A stretch of DNA of 64,000 nucleotides from Gnetum montanum. Taxonomy: Eukaryota > Streptophyta > Gnetopsida > Gnetales > Gnetaceae. Made by a program: the position numbers and the translations under genes. Under the pieces are notes generated by a model. That model made no database searches and was not told where the DNA came from. It saw nothing but the letters and a program-made list of their open reading frames with translations. The stretch covers positions 30,839-94,838 of the forward strand of contig MNCI01007621.1 of assembly GCA_015680685.1 (NCBI GenBank). The letters are read 5' to 3'. Positions within the stretch are counted from its first letter, which is position 1. Each line of letters opens with the position of its first letter. Positions 49,946-61,900 of the stretch are shown one piece after another.

Positions 49946-52632
49946 TTAGATTAGTGTGGCAAGAGGTGATGAGGAATCCTGCCCATCAATTGAGCACTTG
50001 GAGACTTCCATGGTAGTTGGCTGCTGCTCAAAGCAGCTCTGTGCATCTTCACTAAGCATATTTGGTGACATCCTGTGAATTTCATCTTGAGTGCATATCA
50101 GAATTTTGCATGCTATGTTACAAAACTCACTGCAGAAGTAAGGCAGAAAAACATTTAGTAACTTGCATTGGAACACTTATATTTGCAGAACCTTTAAAAC
50201 ATATATGTATTATGTAACAGATGACAAATACCATAATATTACATACTTCCACGGGTCATCTCCAACAAGCATGACATCACCTTCATCATCTGTATAGACA
50301 ACATGCCATCCCTTATCCGGTGTACTTAACAAACCCTCCATGTTGAAAAGATGCTCTAACTCTTTTATGAGTTCATCATACCCAAAAAGTTTAGATAAAT
50401 CCACTGCTCTTCCAACTGCATTACCCTGTTTGTGAACCTGTATCACAGACTCACATTCAAAGATTTTAAACCGGAAAAAAAATAAAAAAAGAAGGATAAA
50501 GAAAACTTGCATTCCAGAGTCTTAAAGATGCTTACTTTTGTCCGAGTACGTCCACAGGCTTGTTTCAAATTTTTGACATTTCCATAAGAAGAAATTTCCT
50601 GTTCCAAAGCTTTGCCTGTTGACCTGTGACCATGGTGAACCTGAAGTTCATTATCTGGTCCACTAGAGAATACCTCCAAATGTGCTGTATTGCATGAAGT
50701 GTCAGATAATGAAGCAGGAACACCCTGTGAATTTGTATGTTCTATTTGATTATGATGACTTTCAATTCCACAGGTAGCTTCATTCAACAAGGGGAAGCCA
50801 AAGAGTCTGTAATTCTTTCCTCCTTTGGAATTCTCTGATTCTTTTGGCTGCACATAAGATAACTTTGAAGAAATGCACACATCCTTAAAAGAAGAATTTC
50901 CATATTCACTTGCATTTTTATCCTGTAAAACAGATGATCCTTGAACTCTGAAGTCTCTACCTTCTGAAAGTAAACAAGAATTTGAAGCTTTAAGGTTTCC
51001 TTGATTATCCATAGGAGGTTTCAAAGAATCTAAAGGCATAAATCTGTTTTTTTGTTCATTATGTATAAAAGATGAAGATTTCATAGAAAGCAACAAATTC
51101 AAATTGCTTGGAGATGACTTCGTAAACGAGTTACAACAATGATGCTGGTTGCTGTTAATTCCACTCTTTTGAACAGAAGCAAAGTCATCAACTGTTGATC
51201 CTTGTTTTCCTTCAGGTGAAGGATGGTTTGAAATTAAAGGCTCAAATCCACGGAACTGTCCATACTTCCATTTTTCACATGACAAATCTAATGGAGAAGC
51301 ATCAAGTGATCCTGATGAAGACCAATTTTCTTGATTTCTCATCAATGCTCCTGGGGAGATCCCATGTTCTATGTTTATAGATTTCAAGTTCCATTCGCAA
51401 TATTTGGTGCCATCAATCTTATCGCTTAGGTAACATGCTTTTGTAGGTAAAATTTCTTGACCTTGCAAGACCTTTCGGAATCTGTAAGATTCTCCGAAGT
51501 CACACAAATCCCCGTCTACAGCAAACACATCAGAAAGTTATAAAACTACAGCAAAACTTTAATTCATCGCATCATGCTTTTAAGCTTTTCATGCATACCA
51601 GGGATGGAGAAATCCACTGATCCCGATGGAAAATTTGTACGCAGTCTTTTGGCTCTGGCAACAGGTGGGCCAGTCATACTAGTAGGAGATGTTAATGGCT
51701 CAATGTCCCAAGGAGACACCCTTTCATGCCTTCTATGTGAAGCATGCTCATCCCATCCAACCTATAAAAATATTTTAACATTAAATGAATATAAGAATAT
51801 CTTCTTAACTATCTTCTGTGTTTAGGTGAAAATTTCATTTGGGTGTAACAAACATAAAACCAGATAATTATCTAACACATTCACACATCCAGATGATCTC
51901 CTTTCAAGAATGCAAATTCGCCATTTGAAATCCACATATTAAAAACTTGATATTTGATATATGCATGTCATCACACTTCAAATTTCATGATTGGCATCAT
52001 CGTTCTATCCTATTCTTCTCAACATCCACAGGCAACAGTGTCGCTCTAAAGTGCATACAAAACCTTCAGCTACAAAAAGATGACATGATTCTCTCATGAC
52101 TCAATAGAACCTAGATTCTGTATCCATTTCTTGATTGTTAAATGTTAATTCTTTTGTGAAAGATAGTGAAGCAACCATGCTTCATTTTGTCAATTGTAAT
52201 TCAGCTTCGCTCTTTTTATGAAAATTATATTCATTCACAGTTACAACTTCTAGAAGGAATTTATAAGCTTTACATGGTGAATGACAAAAAAATTCTCAAT
52301 ACAAAATGCCAACATTTTGCAATCACCTTCAACGATCGCCATTTCGAACCTGGCCATCTGATTGGATCCACATCATTTATTCCCAGGATTGTGCCAATAT
52401 ACCTAACAAACAAATTTCCTTGTCTGGTAATTACTTCACATGTCATAATTATAAAGAATAGCATTTTTCCACAATGACTTGTAACCTTGAATAGAACAAA
52501 CATGCCAGATACCTTCTTTCTGTTGCATCTTCTGTTTCAAACCTCATCTTAAATCGCATTCCAACAGAAATTTGTTGATTGAAACATTTCACATATTTGT
52601 TACAAGGGATGACAAATTCTGTAGGACTTTTC
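49946..52632 (-). CDS. ARF4: Auxin response factor, ARF3/ARF4 clade (ARF4-like), 3' part
   Basis: Nuclear transcription factor of auxin signalling. Six coding exons are visible, all with GT-AG borders: 52632-52513, 52402-52327, 51761-51599, 51515-50536, 50437-50247, 50129-49946 (stop TAA 49948-49946), giving 570 codons. The first starts in mid-codon, so 5' exons encoding the B3 DNA-binding domain are missing. Residues 1-65 are the start of the ARF domain ([41 protein letters not shown]). Residues 66-119 hold WDE and RVSPWDIEP. Residues 120-446 are a Ser/Asn-rich middle region without a glutamine-rich activation stretch, as in repressor-type ARFs, with KVLQGQE at 134-140 and RLFGF. Residues 447 to about 525 are the PB1 domain, with [17 protein letters not shown] and the acidic [12 protein letters not shown] both intact. 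The C-terminal tail, with SCFEQQ..TMEVSK and a DSSSP element, resembles ARF4. Introns are 83-565 bp. No stops or frameshifts are seen in the exons. Confidence 0.95.
51454..51474 (-). promoter_or_regulatory. tasiR-ARF (TAS3 siRNA) target site
   Basis: On the mRNA strand the 21 bases begin AAGGTCTTGCAAGG and encode KVLQGQE (residues 134-140 of the visible protein). The + strand reads TTCTTGACCTTGCAAGACCT plus a final T, the conserved tasiR-ARF sequence itself, so pairing would be perfect. TAS3-derived tasiR-ARFs cut or repress ARF2/3/4 transcripts in land plants. The position, just after the exon with RVSPWDIEP, is that of the first site in ARF3/ARF4. Confidence 0.93.
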
Positions 52633-53639
52633 CTGCAACAAGAACAATGCAATGTTGTGATCTGCATGAATATATATTATTTCATATACATTCAGTAAAG
52701 GCTTTCTAGACTGTATTTTCTATCTTAGAAAGCTACCTGTTTTAAAATGAAAACCAGTTTCCATTATTCGTCTCTCAGAAGTTACATAAAACATAAGAGC
52801 ATTTCGACTGAATTAAAGAAAGTACAATCGTGTGTAAATTAACTAAATAGAAGTACATTAATATGAATGAGCAAGGATATTCAATATACGGCTTTACACC
52901 TTTACTCCATCTAGTTGGGGTAGTGAAAAACCATGACCCAGAGAGGCTAGAGATACAAAACAGAAAGCTTTTTAACTTCTTAACAGCCTAATCCCTACCC
53001 AGGGAGTTAAATTCATGCCCCTTATTTTAAAGCCCGAGAACTCACCATCCACACTGTTATACATAGACAAGTGCGTATGTAGATATATATATATAGAATT
53101 AAAGATATATAGATATATAGTCCTCAGCAGGAAACGAAGGCACCGTATGTGCTGTTTCTCCCAGAAAACCTCAGCTGCATGGCTTCAATTATTAAATATA
53201 GTCCAAAACACCGTACACATCATGTGTCCAGTCTTCCCTTGTTTTTTCTGGGTCTTACATAAGATAGCCTAGCAAGCTGAGCATAAGGCCTCCTTTTACT
53301 CAACACAACGAGGATGTCTAAAGACGGAGACCAATGTTTAACTACTAAGCTGTCAGCTGAAACATCCAAATTATGTATTTTAGCACATGCAGTACAAATT
53401 CTAGCAGCAGCCATTTTATCTTTCAGTGTATGCGTGAGCCCACAGCAATGACTTACAATTCCAGCATTAAATTCCAAACGTCCAACTTTTACACACACAC
53501 AAAACTAGTAGTGGTGATTTCAGGGTAAAAAATAATTAATTTCAATATTTTGTTACCTTGAAATGTTTCAATTAGCCATTATATTTCTTTACCCACTATA
53601 GATAGCAGTGAAAAAGGTTGAGGTTTAGTAGAAGTAAAA
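52633..53639. other. ARF intron or 5' flank, no exon found
   Basis: On the minus strand an intron acceptor (TTGCAG) ends at 52633, so at least one exon must lie further right. I looked for the preceding ARF exon (ending near FYNPR) and for B3 motifs and saw none here. It contains (AT)n-like runs at 53080-53120. Confidence 0.6.
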
Positions 53640-54110
53640 TAGAATACATGGAGGGCACATTTAGTGGAAAAGCACATAATGAAGAAACTAAGATTAGAAT
53701 CCACGTTTCGTGCACATTTAGTGGGGGGTGTGCAACATGTGCATGTGATAGAGATGCAAATACTAAGGTCAATGTTGGGTGTGACTAGGAAAGATCAAAT
53801 TAACTCTTCTCTTATTAAAGGTAGTTTGGGAGTAGCTTCCATAGAGAAAAGATTAAGAAAAGTCATCTTAGGTGGTCTGGTCATGTGTTAAGAAAACCAT
53901 AGAATGTTTCTGTTAGAAGAGGATGTCTTATTCAAGTTGAAAGGAACCAACAAAGCAGTAGACCAAAACATTCTTGGTTTGCATAAAGAAAGAAATCCAA
54001 GATTTGGGTATTAATGCTTATTTGGTTCTTAATAGAAGAAAATGCTGTAAAAGAATTCACATAGAAATTAAAATTACTCATTTTGGACAACTGCATGTGG
54101 AAGTGGAATG
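53640..54110 (+). pseudogene. RTE-type LINE 3' coding fragment (copy 1)
   Basis: C-terminal part of a LINE polyprotein on the + strand, with frame changes: QILRSMLGVTRKDQI (about 53755-53800), IKGSLGVASIEKRLRK (about 53812-53862), then a shifted LRWSGHVLRKP (about 53866-53900). This is the conserved region after RT in plant RTE-like LINEs, usually followed by a GRPK..W block; here QSSRPKHSWF is visible near 53953. It is antisense to the ARF gene and upstream of its visible exons. Confidence 0.8.
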
Positions 54111-54644
54111 CTTATACTTATTGTGTCCGGATTTTGTTTTGTACTCATTGTTAAAATTAATACTATTATCACTGGCATTAATGCTGAATAGCCTTGAGTT
54201 ATTAGGCATAACCAGTGACCAGTTTGACAATCAGTCACTGGATTTAAATGCACGCTGACTGAGGTTGAGTCAACCTGACCTTTATCCTTTTCCCATTTTT
54301 TTAAAAAGGAATTCATGTTTTTTAATTCTATTTTTCCAACTTTCTTAGTTGACTCATCCAACTCACTAACGTTTTGTCGAACTCTCTCTTGTTTTCAACC
54401 TGATTAACTTACCAAGGTTTCAGACAATGAGCACAACAGCCTACACACTTGGGTTCTTTGCTGTAACACCCCAATATGCACATAATAATAAGGCTTAATG
54501 GTTTTATAAAGAGTCTCTTGAATGCAGGAAATACATTTTTGATATCTAATAGGTATTGCAACTTCTTGTCTGTCAAGCTAAATGATAGAAAACACGATGT
54601 ACGGAAAGCCATCAAGGTTGCTTGATATTTTAGGATTCTGATTA

Positions 54645-54840
54645 GAAGCATGAAACACTGATAATTTTGTTACATTCAGAAGAAATAAAACAGCCCTCAG
54701 AATAAAATAAACTATAAAGAGAACATAGATATTTATGTGGAAATCCCCATGCCAGAGAAAACCCTGGAAAAGCAAACAAAGCTCTTATTGTTCAGGAATC
54801 AATGGCGCACAAGGCTGCTCAAGCATGCACAAGAACCTAC
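54645..54840 (-). repeat. Copia-type LTR fragment 1
   Basis: AGAAGAAATAAAACA, followed by TATTTATGTGGAAATCCCC and GGCTGCTCAAGCATGCA, matches the similar series at 56957-57100 (roughly 70% by eye). Such ATTTATGTGGAAA.CCC segments are typical of one end of plant copia LTRs. No primer-binding site is attached to this copy. Confidence 0.5.
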
Positions 54841-55654
54841 TAAAAGAAGCCAAATATGCTATCGACTCTAAAACACATCAATTCCTCTTTAAACTTTAAT
54901 CAATCGTTATTCAGGTCAACAAGACCACAGGAATACATCTCAATTGACAAGCCAAAGGACTCCATTAAATTCCAGAGAAATCAGGAATATAAGTCTGAGG
55001 TACAAGAAAGCAGTGGAGTCCAAGCTACAACTCCTTTCCACACCTCCTCTCTCACTCTTCTTGCCAATTTTCTTTGTCATATGCCAAATGAGGCAGAAGT
55101 CATCAAATGTCCTTCAGCATGCCTATTTATGGTCTTTTATTTTATCTACTATTTATGACTTTTACCTATTATTTTTATTATTTACAAAGTACATAGAAAA
55201 TGATTTAAAATTGATATTGTGACCTTGATTGTGACACAGTTATGACTACAAACTTGGCTATAACCCCTTCAACTCATGGTTATATCTCCAACAAACCCAT
55301 CCATTTTCCCTAAAGTTGGTTCTCAATGCGATCAGATTGCAACGAGCATCTCATTAGTAGTTGGCTGCAATATCCTTGTGACGAACAATGTTCTTGCATC
55401 TAAGATTAATAATTTTTTGAGACCATTCAAATACAACGTGACCTCTATTGTGGCTTACACCCCCATGGGCAGTTCACTGCTATCAACCTACAATTCACAC
55501 TGGTTCATGATCAATTATGATTTGACTATAACCTATGATCTCACTCTGTCACAAAATCACCAATTTATAGCATTCAACAATCCCATAAGCTGAAGTGGCT
55601 AGCTCATTACCTGACAAAGATTTGCAGCTAAGAGGTTGGCCATTTGAGTCATAC

Positions 55655-55862
55655 TTTTTTGAAGAGGTTGCTTTATTAAAGATGAGGGAACCAATAAAGA
55701 AATAGACTAAAACATGCTTGGTTTACTTGCATAAGGAAAGACATTCAAGATCTAGGTATTAATGCTTATTTGGCTCTTAATAGGGGCAAATGGTGTAAAA
55801 GAAATCATATAGCCAATGCCATGTAGTTGGGGTAAATCTAGGAGGATGATAATGATGATGAA
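55655..55862 (+). pseudogene. RTE-type LINE 3' end (copy 2)
   Basis: The block AGACTAAAACATGCTTGG... to about 55800 repeats 53960-54060 of copy 1. It continues through GCCAATGCCATGTAGTTGGGGTAAAT, the usual 3' terminus of the ORF, and ends in a GATGATAATGATGATGA microsatellite (55846-55862). A short tandem-repeat 3' end rather than poly(A) is characteristic of RTE LINEs. Confidence 0.75.
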
Positions 55863-55904
55863 CAACTCCATAAGCATGCCCTAAGTTCCTCTACCTCAAA
55901 ACAC

Positions 55905-56790
55905 AATAATGAAACCACTAAGGTGTGCTAGATTGGTATGCATGCTAGATTTATTACTTCAAAAAAATAAAAGAACGTTAAAGTGTCTTAATAATGCATC
56001 TCAAATTAATTGGATGACACATATAGCCTTCATTTTCACAAATCAGTCATTAATCCAAACAACATCATCATGGTTTTGGTCATTCCATTTGACTAAGAAT
56101 TGTTGATGCAATTTGTCCCTTGTCTTGATGGATCTCTCATCAATGATGACAACCTTCCTTGACTTGTCTTTACAATCTTAAATTGCTTTCAGCTCTTCAA
56201 CACTTTCTTGGACATTTGCTTTGTTCACATCCCTATGAAACTTGGTAAGATCCGTAATATTAAAAACATCACAACTATTGAGATCCAATGGTATTCAAAT
56301 GATAAGCATTATTATTGATTTTAGCCTTCACTTAGAAGGGTACTATCCTATTGAACTTCAATTTTGCAAAATTTGCATTCTTCAATCATTCTTTTTACAT
56401 TCGCAGCCAAACATAGACATCTGCATCATATGCAATCCAACTTTTCTTCTCTTTGTTTTTATGAGCCACATAGTAGGCACTCTAAGCCTCCAACTTATTT
56501 TTTAGCTAATCATGCAATTGAGTCATAGAGTTCACAAAATCTTCACTTAATGCAGCATAATCAACAAAAGATGTCAAATCATCAGCCATCCTTGGATAAA
56601 AGATATAATTAGCTTCAAATGAACTCTTGCCAATACTCTTGTGCATAGAACTTTTGTAAGTAAATTCAACATGAGTAGTTAAATCTTCCCAAACCTAGAT
56701 TACCTTCCCATATGCAAGCCTCCGCTCAGTCCTTTATGAGCAACTCAAGATCTCTATCATATAACACATGTTCCCCTTGATCATCCAAAG
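55905..56790 (-). pseudogene. Ty3/gypsy integrase C-terminus and chromodomain remnant
   Basis: Reading the minus strand across frames from 56760 gives the end of a gypsy integrase (HVEFTYKSSMHKSIGKSSFEA, about 56610-56670, then YVAHKNKEKKSW, about 56430-56480). The tail INNNAYHL...FNITDLTKFHRDVN follows (about 56210-56320), then a chromodomain-like segment (DERSIKTRDKLHQQFLVKWN, about 56080-56140). That places it among chromoviruses. It has many stops and frameshifts. No matching RT was seen nearby. Confidence 0.78.
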
Positions 56791-56932
56791 ATTGTAATTA
56801 TGGCCATCAAATTTTTTTATCAGAATGGATGTTTTCCACTCGAACAAACTCCTCCCACTGAAAGACTATGCAACCAAAACACCTTTAAAGCAAGCTTTAC
56901 ATTATACACACTTCCAGTCATAGAAACCAAAA

Positions 56933-57110
56933 CTCTAATACCAATGTTATGTTTTAGAAGAAATAAAACAGACTACAAAAAAAATACACAAAAAGAAAAC
57001 ACAGATTTATGTGGAATCCCCAATGCAAGGGGGAAACCATGGGAAAGTAGTCAAAGCTCCAGAAATCAGCAGTGCAAAAGGCTGATCAATCATGCAGAAA
57101 AAAAACCGAC
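56933..57110 (-). repeat. Copia-type LTR fragment 2 with primer-binding site
   Basis: On the minus strand an LTR end (CATAACA) is followed by TGGTATTAGAG (56943-56933), one base away from the tRNA-iMet site TGGTATCAGAG. The LTR part (to about 57110) matches 54645-54840 and is cut on its far side by the LINE poly(A) at 57165. Confidence 0.6.
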
Positions 57111-57164
57111 ACAATACACCCACACTCATAACCCTATCTCTCTCTTTTCCTCTCACTCTCCACC

Positions 57165-60000
57165 TTTTGTTTTTTTTTTCTTGAGAAAAGATCTGGATTA
57201 TATTATAATACAAAGATGTATAAAGTACAAACCAAAGCAAAAGGAAGATTTGTAATGATGCTGCCCTTGGAAAACACCATTCCGCACTACCTAAGAGTCC
57301 AAAAGCAGCAACAAGGGAGGGCAAACTCTAGGTGGACTACACCTTTAACCATGTCTAATGGGTTCCAAGATTCACCCCTACCAGAAGAAGGGGACTCCTA
57401 CCAAAAAGAGAAAAAGTGGAGAAACTCCCATAAGCAAACCATAAAGAACAAACAACTGATAAGCAACAAAAAACTAGAAACTGATTCTGACAATTATAAT
57501 AGGGGAGTTAAACCTCTCCTCATAACCTTGGTCCCCGTAAAAACCTCAAAAACCTTATCGAAACCCCTTTTACAAACTTAATAAAGGTTGATGTCATCAT
57601 GGAAAGGTAGATGAAGACAACCACAACACAGCCTCAAGCCATGATGATTATCATTCAGAATATCTCAGTCCTCCTTGGAATTGAAAAAGTCAGCAACCTA
57701 ATGAAAGGCCTAGTATTTCTCCATGCACCTCTTTTTCTTTGCCTCACTTGTCCAGACTACCTTATCCAGGTGACACATGTCAAAGGTTAGTAGCAAAATA
57801 AGGATCCTCTGAGCTTGTTGTGGCCAATATTTCCGTCTAATAGTATGGATCCATGCTACATCATCATCTAGTTGTACGCAGGCAATAAGATTCTACTTGC
57901 ACATCATAATGCAATCTTTAAACATGGGCACACCCAGCACCCCCACAATGTCCCCGCGCCTTTCCCTCTCTCTTTTTTTAACCTTATTGATCACAACTTT
58001 AAGCGGTTGACAAGCAGATGCAAGATAGCTTGTAATGGCCCCCAAAACCAAACTAGCCAGAACAGTCTAGGAAATTGTTAGCCCAATGATCGACATAGTT
58101 ATGCAGCTTCTACAAAAAATTATCCCAAGTCCTAACCATGTTCCAATCATAGAGACAGGGATCCCCAAATGACCTCCTATGAATGGCAGGTTACGACTCC
58201 AAGGAATCTCCAAATTTTATTTTGCATGTTGGTATCTATATGTAGAAAGTGGGCCTGGGACTTACTCCTATTGATGTAGAGTCTAAGCTCTCTACCCATA
58301 CAACAAACAACCCACTTGATGGTAGCAACTTCAAAAACAGTGACATTAGTAGAGAGGATGGTGTCATCAATGTAATGATTAGCAATACACATAATCCCTT
58401 TCAACTGATAGCCCATGGATGCCCTTTGCTTTACAATACCCATTCATTAAATCCATAGCAATAATAAATAGATATGGGGAAATGGGGTCTCCTTGCCTTA
58501 ACCCCCTTTGTGGAGAAAAGAAACATCTAAGATGACCATCAAAGTCGAAGGAGAAAGTTCCCAATTCTTGTATATGCATGCATAATTGAACAAATCTTCT
58601 ATCAAAACCTTTGGCTAACATAATATGTTGAAGCGCTGGTCATTCCAGAGAGTCATAGGCTTTAGCAATGTCTAATTTAAGGAACATACCTGGAAAGGAA
58701 GCATACTTGACAAAGTGCATGATTTTCTACAAAAGAAGAATCTAGTCTTGAATATACCTTCCTTTCATGAAACTAGCCTGTTATTGCCCAACAAGTGAAG
58801 GCATCAAATGTTCCAACCTTTTCACCAACACCTTTGTTAAGATCCTAAGAAGAGTGTTGCAAACACCAATCTGCGTAAAATCAAAAGGAAGCATGGGGTT
58901 GCTGACTTTGGAAATTAAGACGATCCTTGAGCAGTTGAGTTCCTTCCTAACCTATCCCTTTTCAGCATTAAATTAAAGGCATCTATCACATTGTCATTGA
59001 TATCATCAAAAAGTTCCCTGTAAAATTCAACTGGCCATCAATTTGAACTTGAGACCCTCCTAGCATTCATGGTGAAAATGGCCTCATGTAGACTTCGGCA
59101 GGTCATCTCTTCTTGATGCAAGGCCCCATCTCTTCTTGAAGCTCTAGCAAGGCCTCCATCTCTTCTTGATGTAGGTCATCACCCGCTTCTAGGCATTCTT
59201 CAATAGTCCTACGCTCCTATAAAACTCTTTGTTTTTGGAATTTAAAAGCAAATTTATCTTACTTGGAATGGTACACCACCTTATTTTTCAATCTAATGAG
59301 GGCTTGTTTCAAGGAATCTATTGGATCCTCATGCTGGGAATAAGCACTCCACATCTTTCAAGCATAATCTTTAAACCAAGACTTACTCGGTCAAGATCTT
59401 TCACACCTAAAAAAGGTAAGGACCCTTTTCTCTCCATTATCCATAAACAAATGTAGTGGCCTATGATCAAAGGCCTTACGCTCTAAGGCAATAAGCCATA
59501 TGTGGAAGTGCAACAAAATGTGGATATTCAACCAGAATTTATCAATTCTAGATTAAACCCTATCAACTCCCTTGCATCAATTGTTCCACGTGAACTTTAT
59601 CATGCATATTGCATTGGGACAAGAATTCAAAATATTCTGAACTACCTATCGGGAGGGGGAAAGTATCCTCCAAAGATTTCTCCCAAGAGAAAAGCCACTG
59701 ATTAAAATCACCAACTATTATCCATCTACCATTATCCTGGACCTTCTCTACAATGTTGTGTAACTCTACAAGTCTATCCCGTGGTCCCTGTGGTCCATAA
59801 AAATTAGTGATCCAAAGGTTTATATGCTGGAACAAATCGTGATACTCCAGTCAAAGTGAAAGACATCATTAGTAAAGCTTTGATGAGAACAGCCAACCCA
59901 CCAGCATGATCCTGAGCATCAACCAAAAAGGTGTTCCATCCTTTCTAAATCAAGCAACCTCTTTGTTCCTATGAAATTATTCTTCCTAACTCTATAAGGA
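57165..60000 (-). mobile_element. LINE with endonuclease, RT and poly(A) tail
   Basis: Minus-strand non-LTR retrotransposon, decayed. Endonuclease: LWITNFYGPQGPRDR and GRWIIVGDFNQ at about 59563-59835, the YGP...GDFN pattern of the apurinic-type endonuclease. RT: FFSPQRGLRQGDPISPYLFIIAMD at about 58430-58510, then the catalytic box as NHYIDDTIL (Y-I-D-D in place of YADD) near 58350-58375, then RSKSQAHFLHI and WRFLGV. A long 3' part without clear domains runs to an A-rich tail seen as T's at 57165-57180. The 5' end is not defined. It has stops in all parts. Confidence 0.82.
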
Positions 60001-60959
60001 CACCTCCACAAACCAAGTGTTAAAGTACTCAATTTGTGGCTATAAATAGTGTTTAACTCAATATAACCCTCACTAAGTCAACGATGATGACACAATGGGT
60101 CACAAATCTCCAATCAAATGTAGATTTAGCCCACTACATGCAAACCAAAAATGGCAAGGAAATGATAAAAACATATGGGCTGAATGCTGTAAAAAATGGC
60201 TATAAGTGTAAAATGTTGAAAAAAATGACTCAATATAGAATGCTGAAAAATTAACTAAGTATAAAATAGACTATGAGAAATAGGACAAATTCAAAGTATA
60301 AAATGTGGGTGAAATAGCATAAAATATTAAGTATGAGATGGTATGATATGGGGGAAGCAAAAACGTAAGTGGGATAGAACTAACAATAAAAACACAATTC
60401 GTGAGTAATATATGGGTTTGGAGAGTGAATTTAAACCTCTAGAGGATGAGGATATAAATGGAGAAGTCATAGGGGCAATTCAGAATTATTCTGAGCCAAA
60501 ACAAGGCTGTTTTGGCTCAATGTCCCATCACTGATGCTGGAGCTCAAAAATTTTAACTCTAGAGACTAATGTTGAAGCCCAAAAAATTCCATCTCTAGGA
60601 GGTGATACTGGAACCTGAAAAATTCTATCTCTAGGAACCAACACTAATACTGGTCAAGTGACGCTAGAGGCATGCCAATATTGGCACTAGACATGCAGGT
60701 GTAGCCATGGAGCACACTGGTGACATTGGGAGGTCAGCTACACACACTTATGATCTCTTGAAATCCAAAAATGAGCTCTAGATCTCAAAAGCCAGCCCAA
60801 ATTTATGTTTTGAACTCTTGTATATAAGCCTAGAGTTGCAAATGTCAACTTAGAGTTGCCACATTTGATCTTGGCGTTATGTGTTGCCTTCCCAAAGTCA
60901 ATTTTGAGTTCAAGGAAGGTAGGCATGACCTTCATATTTGGGAAGTTCAATAACCCAAA
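60001..60959. other. Spacer with short repeated clauses
   Basis: No gene. At 60540-60640 a clause of the form TGAAAAATTC.ATCTCTAGGA with a preceding GATGCTGGAGC-like element is repeated three times, and may be a diverged edge of the repeat at 60960. Confidence 0.5.
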
Positions 60960-61900
60960 GAGGTGATGCTAATGTTGTTAGTGTTAGCATTACCAACACA
61001 GGCAAATTTTGACAATTTTTCCAAAGTGCAATCTAAACCTCCCAAAGCTCCATCTAATGCCCGAACCAATACTAAACAGTGTCAAGATGGTGCCAAGAAG
61101 TCTACAGAAGTTGAGAGATATTGCCAAATGCCAAGATGAAGGTAAATGATGTCATGCTAGTGGTCTCCATGGTGGTAACAATGATGCTAACACTTAGTGT
61201 CAACATCACCACACTTCGGAAAAATTTTGGGAAATTTGCCTAAGTTGCCATTCTAAGTCCCTGGAGCCTCATTTGACACCCAAACTGATGTCAAACACTG
61301 CCAAAATGATCCTAAGAAACCCAAGAAGACAAGGTACGTTGTTGAATGTCAAACATGATGAACAATGAAGGCATGTAGGTCCTACAGCATCAATGTCAAT
61401 GGGACTTCATGCAATATCCCTCATTCACCCGAGTTGACACCATTAACCTCAAAAATGCCAAAGTTGAAGCAAAAACATGCTTGAATGATGTCCAAAGGAT
61501 GTCAAGGAGCCTGCAAAGCTCAAGGGAAGGCATCAAGTGTCAATCCCAAGTTCTTGGGATCATGATGATGTCACCCTAATAATGCTGACACCAACATCAC
61601 CTACAATGTTAGAAAAATTTCCAACTCCAAACTGCCAAAACTACCGTTTGTGCTACTGAAATCAACATTTCGAAGGCCAAAACCAATGTCAACAAGTCAC
61701 CAAGCAACCTGGAAAGGCAAGAAGGAGTCAAAGTGTAGGTAAAATGTACCTTGGAGGCACCCAAGGATCCATTTTTGTTGCTAATGCTGACCTTAGTATC
61801 AATGTCAATCCAAAGTTAGAATTTTTTCAGGTCCTGGGGCCCTAGGGTCAAACTACCCAAAATCACCAAATTTGATCCTGGTGAAGCCATGGAAGCCTAG
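60960..61900. repeat. Degenerate tandem repeat, about 200-bp unit
   Basis: About four diverged units, starting near 60966, 61180, 61385 and 61575. Shared blocks in the same order are GATGCTAACAC...CAACATCACC, then AAATTTTG or AAATTTCC, then TGCCA..CTAA, then CCAA.GTCAA.ACTGCCAA, then CAAGAAG. The units are GC-richer than the surroundings. Family and function are unknown; it could be a satellite scrap or a tandem array inside an LTR. Confidence 0.55.

Noticed and set aside
53220-53498. Minus-strand frame just upstream of the ARF exons, considered as the missing ARF exon
   Set aside because: It lacks any B3 or ARF-domain motif, has no suitable donor site leading into 52632, and its sequence is unrelated to the expected FYNPR-type exon end.
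57216-57581. 121-codon plus-strand frame in the LINE 3' region
   Set aside because: Antisense to the LINE, Lys/Asn/Gln-rich, begins next to the poly(A) tail; a chance frame in 3' UTR sequence.
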